Assembly (NCBI GenBank): GCA_964578975.1
Contig: CAZOFA010000044.1
Span: 1-18,738 of the forward strand
Reading direction: 5' to 3'
From: CAYRUP01 sp964578975
GTDB taxonomy: Bacteria > Pseudomonadota > Gammaproteobacteria > DSM-16500
DNA: 18,738 bases
The notes beneath the pieces were generated by a model that had not been told where the DNA came from, ran no database searches, and saw only the letters and a program-made list of their open reading frames with translations. Shown here piece after piece: positions 15,087 through 18,738 of this stretch; positions within the stretch are counted from its first letter, which is position 1; every line of letters starts with the position of its first letter. The position numbers and the translations under genes are program-made.

Positions 15087-15211
15087 TGCTCCACTCCTGA
15101 TGTTTCTATTCGCTTCTGCGCCCCAGCTATATGACAACTTAAGCCCAATAAAGTCAAGTCACAGCATGGTTATTTTTTACACTACTGTTTGTTCTTTGAA
15201 AAAAAATGACC

Positions 15212-15231
15212 CTTAATGTTCTCTTAAGAAA
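15212..15231 (+). promoter_or_regulatory. PmrA-like box before the 613-residue membrane protein gene
   Basis: CTTAATGTT-CT-CTTAAGAAA is a direct repeat of CTTAA with 11-bp period. The first half matches the remembered Legionella PmrA half-site CTTAATATT at eight of nine bases, the second at about six. A -10-like TAGAAT (15239-15244) begins 15 bases after the second TTAA core, so the box would overlap the -35. The start codon is at 15275. Confidence 0.5.
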
Positions 15232-15274
15232 GCACATTTAGAATCAACGCTTGATTTTTATTGGGAGATTTCTA

Positions 15275-17116
15275 ATGACAGTGCCATCGCTTCGTGTAGT
15301 CACCATCGATGAAGCAGAAAATCCCCCCATGACAATTGCTACAATTCCGCATGAAGAAGCAAAAGCGTCGCTTTTACCAGAATCAATAGAATCCAATGCT
15401 GCTGGACGTTTAATGCGCAACATTGCGGTTCAAGTGACCCCATTTTCATGGAAAAATCCACAAGACGTCGCGGCCTTAACCTGTGCATTTTTCATAGCCG
15501 CATCTTCCATTCCTGCAGCGGACCACTTTGCCAATAATTTTTTAAAATTTATGACCAAATGGGGAATAGATCCAGAAAGTGTTGCCTATCAAATATCTCG
15601 ATGGTTTGTCTTCACCATAGCAACACCCCCAGGATTCTTTTTGTCATTTAATGCTAATTTTTCTGAATTGCTTAAGTTTTTTAAAGCCTCGTTTGAGGAG
15701 CTATGCAAGATATTTCTAGAGTTAACCTATAAAGAAAAACTCGCATTTTCTCTCGCGCTCTCGAGTGCCGTCGTCACGTATCGAACAAATTACAAAGCGT
15801 GTGAAGATCTTACTATTCCATTTTTATCACATGATGAAATTTTGTATTCCGTTATCATTTTATCAGTGCTACGCGGTACGTCTGCCACCGTGACCAATTT
15901 TAAATTTTCTAGAAATACGCTCAATGATCTCAGCGGCACCAACAGCACTCCTATCATGCATTTAATTAAACGTTCCAGAGACAAATTAAAAAAATATGAC
16001 AGAAATGATAGTGATCAACGTCAAAAATTTATTGAAGTCATGGATACAAGTGGTTTGTTTAAACATTTATTTTGCCCGTCGCAAGAAACCTTGGATATCG
16101 ATAAAGTTAACGACCTATTGAACTCATTATGCAACGTGATCGAATTTGATGAAGACAACAATGTTGAACAAACACAAGCGGAGACTTCGCCGTCTTATTG
16201 CAGTTTTATCTCTATAATAATTATTCAGATTCTTGCACTTTTATCCGCGCTTTATTACCTTGCGTCGGGACTTGCCACTCCACCTGATTTATTTAATATC
16301 AAGAATGAAGATGATCAGCGCGCGCTGTATTGGACATTAGGAATATACTTTGGTCTTGCCGCAATATTGATGAATGCCGCTATTGCACTTGCATCACTCT
16401 CCAATGTCTCGTGGAGTTTCAAAAGTATCTGCAAACTCTATGCGCCTTTATCCATTGGCTATGCATTAACCAATGGCGGAACCTCTTTACAAAATCCATT
16501 CCCTTCATTACCTGCTAATCCTGAATTAACCGAGATGTTTGCGATATTCGAAGGAATGTTGACTGCTTTTGTTTATTACTTTATTGGTAACATGGTCATC
16601 GGCAACGTTTTGAATAATTTTCAGAATGGAAGACATAGCTATTTGCTCAACAATGCAAAAAACGAAGAAAATTTTCAAAACTACTATGACGGCCTTACAC
16701 CACACGATCAAAGCGCTTTAGTTCAGCTCTTAAAAAGCTATCTTGCTTTAGCGCTGGATTCATCTGGACCATTAAGTAAGTTTTGTAATAAAGATCAAAA
16801 TGAACCCGTGCTTGCGAAAATACTGACTCCTGCAATATCCCAAAAAGTTGCAACCCTTGAACAACCAAGACAATCATCACCTTCAGCTTTGGTAACACAT
16901 AGCTTATTGAGAATGAAAAAAATTAAATCTTATGGTGGTCTCACTCTTCCTAACGGCTTCAATCGTCCAATGACACCACGCCTCGATCGCCCTACATTTC
17001 TCCCGCCACCACCAACAACACTAGTGCGCACGCGCACTACCTCGGATATAAGCCGAAACCCGCCCCTCCGTCCTGAAGATCGGGTTTTAGGGAATAGTGT
17101 TTATAGGATAAAATAA
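15275..17116 (+). CDS. Unknown multi-spanning membrane protein, candidate effector
   Basis: A 613-residue protein starting at the ATG at 15275, with GGGAG (15263-15267) seven bases upstream; an in-frame TTG at 15251 has no such site. A polar N-terminus of about 60 residues precedes hydrophobic segments near 64-83, 106-127, 155-170 and 188-204. A soluble stretch of about 100 residues follows, rich in charged residues (210-305), then segments near 311-334, 352-375, 386-401 and 421-446. A cytosolic tail of about 160 residues follows; it ends in a Pro/Arg/Thr-rich region with FLPPPPTTLVRTRTT (575-589). Two sets of four hydrophobic segments suggest an internal duplication, not shown at sequence level. 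No transporter or enzyme motif is recognisable. The PmrA-like box upstream and the poly-Pro tail favour a secreted protein that inserts into a host membrane. This is inference. Confidence 0.75.
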   Translation: MTVPSLRVVTIDEAENPPMTIATIPHEEAKASLLPESIESNAAGRLMRNIAVQVTPFSWKNPQDVAALTCAFFIAASSIPAADHFANNFLKFMTKWGIDPESVAYQISRWFVFTIATPPGFFLSFNANFSELLKFFKASFEELCKIFLELTYKEKLAFSLALSSAVVTYRTNYKACEDLTIPFLSHDEILYSVIILSVLRGTSATVTNFKFSRNTLNDLSGTNSTPIMHLIKRSRDKLKKYDRNDSDQRQKFIEVMDTSGLFKHLFCPSQETLDIDKVNDLLNSLCNVIEFDEDNNVEQTQAETSPSYCSFISIIIIQILALLSALYYLASGLATPPDLFNIKNEDDQRALYWTLGIYFGLAAILMNAAIALASLSNVSWSFKSICKLYAPLSIGYALTNGGTSLQNPFPSLPANPELTEMFAIFEGMLTAFVYYFIGNMVIGNVLNNFQNGRHSYLLNNAKNEENFQNYYDGLTPHDQSALVQLLKSYLALALDSSGPLSKFCNKDQNEPVLAKILTPAISQKVATLEQPRQSSPSALVTHSLLRMKKIKSYGGLTLPNGFNRPMTPRLDRPTFLPPPPTTLVRTRTTSDISRNPPLRPEDRVLGNSVYRIK

Positions 17117-17147
17117 TTATTTTCTTTTTACAGGTATTTCCCACAAC

Positions 17148-17156
17148 TTATCCACA
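17148..17156 (+). promoter_or_regulatory. DnaA box upstream of nrdA
   Basis: TTATCCACA is a perfect match to the DnaA box. Looser CCCACA repeats flank it (TTTCCCACA at 17137-17145 and ACCCACA at 17161-17167). DnaA boxes upstream of nrdAB are known in E. coli, where DnaA links dNTP supply to replication initiation. The promoter is about 110-130 bases downstream. Confidence 0.65.
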
Positions 17157-17196
17157 ACTCACCCACATCTTGTTCTATTGCATCCTCCGCAAATAT

Positions 17197-17242
17197 ACAC
17201 TATCTTGTAGAGGTTCATGACTATACATCCTATATATTGTGT
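17197..17242 (+). promoter_or_regulatory. NrdR boxes upstream of nrdA
   Basis: ATCCTATATATTGTGT (17227-17242) matches the NrdR consensus ACACWATATATWGTGT at 14 of 16 positions. A weaker site, ACACTATCTTGTAG (17197-17210), is centred about 31 bp upstream, i.e. three helical turns, the usual spacing of paired NrdR boxes. A third imperfect palindrome, ACACGATATTGTGC (17261-17274), lies about 33 bp downstream, inside the promoter. NrdR is the ATP/dATP-sensing repressor of ribonucleotide reductase genes. The middle box is well supported; the outer two are two bases short of consensus. Confidence 0.6.
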
Positions 17243-17257
17243 TTTTGTGAGATAAGG

Positions 17258-17285
17258 CTTACACGATATTGTGCTTGTGTATAAC
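17258..17285 (+). promoter_or_regulatory. Candidate nrdA promoter
   Basis: CTTACA (17258-17263) and TATAAC (17280-17285) are 16 bp apart and match sigma70 consensus at four and five of six bases. The third NrdR-like palindrome lies between them, so repressor binding there would block polymerase. The leader to the ATG is about 38 bases. Confidence 0.35.
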
Positions 17286-17329
17286 TTTTACTTAAAAAAC
17301 AAAATTCTAACGACGCTCTGGAGGGGCTT

Positions 17330-18738
17330 ATGGAAACAGAAATGGTATCTCGCACCACAGCTGCAATTAAGAACTTCAATGTTGATATTGCCATCACAGC
17401 GCCGGGACATTTAAAGGTGATCCGTCGGAATGGATCACTTGTTGCATTTGATGCACATAAAATTACGGCGGCTCTCACGAAAGCATTTTTAGCCGTTGAA
17501 GGCGATACAGCAGTTGGTTCTAGCCGCGTCAATGAAACCGTGGCACATCTCGTGAAAAAAATTACCGATACATTTTTACGTCGCATGATTCATGGCGGCA
17601 CGCTGCATATTGAAGATATTCAAGATCAAGTGGAATTGGTGTTAATGCGCGCGGGCGAACACAAAGTCGCACGAGCTTATGTGCTCTATCGCGAAGAGCG
17701 GCGCAAAATTCGCACTCAAGAACAAGAAGCCGCTGCAAAAGCACGTCAGCTACAAGTCACCTTGCAGGATGGCAAAGTCGTGCCATTGGATCTTGATCGA
17801 CTCGTTCAGCTCGTCAACAGTGCGTGCGAAAATTTATCCGATGTGTCTGCACAACATATTATTGAAGACACCGAACGCAATTTATTCGACAAAGTGCCGG
17901 TGAAAGAAGTCAGCAAAGCGCTCATCATGTCGGCGCGTGTGCTCATCGAAAAAGAGCCGAACTATAGTTATGTGGCGGCACGTTTATTATTAGATGAATT
18001 ACGCGGCGAAGCATTAAATTTTCTGAAACTCAAAGATCAAATTTCATTTGAAGAAATGAAATCGTTTTATCATACGTATATGCAAGCGTATCTGAAATGC
18101 GGCGTTGAATTAGAATTATTGGATAAGCAACTGCATACTTATGATCATGCAAAACTCGCGGCAGCCATTCGACCTGAGCGTGATTTACAATTCACCTATC
18201 TGGGTTTGCAAACTTTATATGATCGTTATTTCATTCATAGCAAAGGTGTGCGTTTTGAATTACCGCAAATGTTTTTCATGCGTGTGGCGATGGGTCTTGC
18301 GATCAATGAAAAAAATAAAGAAGAACGCGCGATTGAATTTTACAATTTGCTCTCGACGTTTGATTTCATGAGTTCAACACCCACCTTATTTAATTCCGGC
18401 ACACTGCGTCCACAATTATCCAGTTGTTATCTGACAACTGTTCCTGATGATCTAGATGGAATTTTCGCCGCGATTAAAGATAACGCACTGTTATCAAAAT
18501 ATGCCGGTGGATTAGGCAATGATTGGACTTCTGTGCGCGGCATGGGTGCACGCATCAAAGGAACTAATGGTAAATCACTTGGCGTGGTTCCCTTCTTAAG
18601 TGTGGCGAATGCAACGGCGGTGGCGGTCAACCAAGGTGGCAAACGCAAAGGTGCTGTATGTGGTTATTTAGAAACATGGCATAAAGACATCGAAGAATTT
18701 TTAGAATTACGTAAAAACACGGGAGATGAACGTCGTCG
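17330..18738 (+). CDS. nrdA: Ribonucleoside-diphosphate reductase, alpha subunit (class Ia), 5' part
   Basis: The gene runs off the window; 469 residues are visible of a protein probably about 950 long. It reduces ribonucleoside diphosphates to deoxy forms with a radical-generating beta subunit (NrdB), which should lie downstream. An N-terminal ATP-cone (about 28-130, 'VIRRNGSLVAFDAHKITAAL') is followed by what looks like a second ATP-cone (about 140-230, 'VTLQDGKVVPLDLDRLVQLV'), the plan of Pseudomonas-type enzymes; E. coli NrdA has only one. ATP-cones switch activity by ATP/dATP. C366 in RPQLSSCYL corresponds to the redox-active Cys225 of E. coli. YAGGLGNDWTSVRG and NQGGKRKGAVCGYLETWH belong to the start of the ten-stranded barrel. 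The catalytic Cys439 equivalent lies beyond the window. GGAGG is five bases before the ATG. Confidence 0.95.
   Translation, partial: METEMVSRTTAAIKNFNVDIAITAPGHLKVIRRNGSLVAFDAHKITAALTKAFLAVEGDTAVGSSRVNETVAHLVKKITDTFLRRMIHGGTLHIEDIQDQVELVLMRAGEHKVARAYVLYREERRKIRTQEQEAAAKARQLQVTLQDGKVVPLDLDRLVQLVNSACENLSDVSAQHIIEDTERNLFDKVPVKEVSKALIMSARVLIEKEPNYSYVAARLLLDELRGEALNFLKLKDQISFEEMKSFYHTYMQAYLKCGVELELLDKQLHTYDHAKLAAAIRPERDLQFTYLGLQTLYDRYFIHSKGVRFELPQMFFMRVAMGLAINEKNKEERAIEFYNLLSTFDFMSSTPTLFNSGTLRPQLSSCYLTTVPDDLDGIFAAIKDNALLSKYAGGLGNDWTSVRGMGARIKGTNGKSLGVVPFLSVANATAVAVNQGGKRKGAVCGYLETWHKDIEEFLELRKNTGDERR

Noticed and set aside
17261..17274. ACACGATATTGTGC as a full NrdR box
   Set aside because: It is two bases short of the 16-bp consensus, so it is mentioned only as a possible weak site.
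18427..18648. Leftward open frame within nrdA (and other frames inside 17230-18371)
   Set aside because: These are shadows of the strongly conserved nrdA reading frame.

Overview
The window looks like chromosomal DNA from an AT-rich gammaproteobacterium of the Legionellales type (Legionella, Coxiella, Berkiella, Aquicella relatives), probably living inside eukaryotic cells. The reasons are: a bacterial gene for a eukaryote-like mitochondrial carrier protein, which is a known kind of Legionella effector; two large unknown proteins with effector-like architecture, each preceded by a TTAA direct repeat with 11-bp period that resembles the PmrA box of Legionella and Coxiella; an amino-acid/dicarboxylate symporter; and palindromic GCGAGCG...CGCTCGC repeats that I associate with Legionella- and Rickettsia-like genomes. 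The assignment to a genus is inference.

Layout. Positions 1-55 are the 3' end of tRNA-Glu(UUC), followed by a compact two-hairpin unit (177-237) that is either a terminator or a small RNA. A small exported Cys-containing protein (298-720, -) and a DAACS symporter (1068-2234, +) diverge around an inverted-repeat element. A leftward block follows: class III nucleotidyl cyclase (3628-5733), XRE antitoxin-like regulator (3290-3559), mitochondrial carrier (2358-3251). A 743-residue protein with a GHKL-ATPase-like core and a long SP/TP-rich acidic tail runs rightward (5918-8149). An exported predicted seven-bladed beta-propeller (8322-9425, -) diverges from a small lipoprotein (9601-9966, +). A leftward cell-envelope block comprises pssA (14343-15086), ampG (13036-14262) and a large MscK/KefA-type mechanosensitive channel (10071-13055). 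An unknown 613-residue multi-spanning membrane protein (15275-17116, +) follows. Last is the 5' two thirds or so of nrdA (17330 to the window end, +), with a perfect DnaA box and a good NrdR box upstream.

Repeats. One palindrome family of about 80 bp occurs three times, each time in a gap between two convergent genes. One stem position varies as A-T, G-C and T-A pairs across the copies, which argues for a selected hairpin, probably a bidirectional terminator. A different inverted repeat lies between two divergent genes.

Most interesting: (1) the mitochondrial carrier protein with all three family signatures; (2) the 743-residue triple-repeat/GHKL-like protein with host-phosphorylation-like tail; (3) the shared PmrA-like boxes that tie this protein and the 613-residue membrane protein into one candidate virulence regulon. 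No CRISPR array, transposase, integrase or phage gene was seen.
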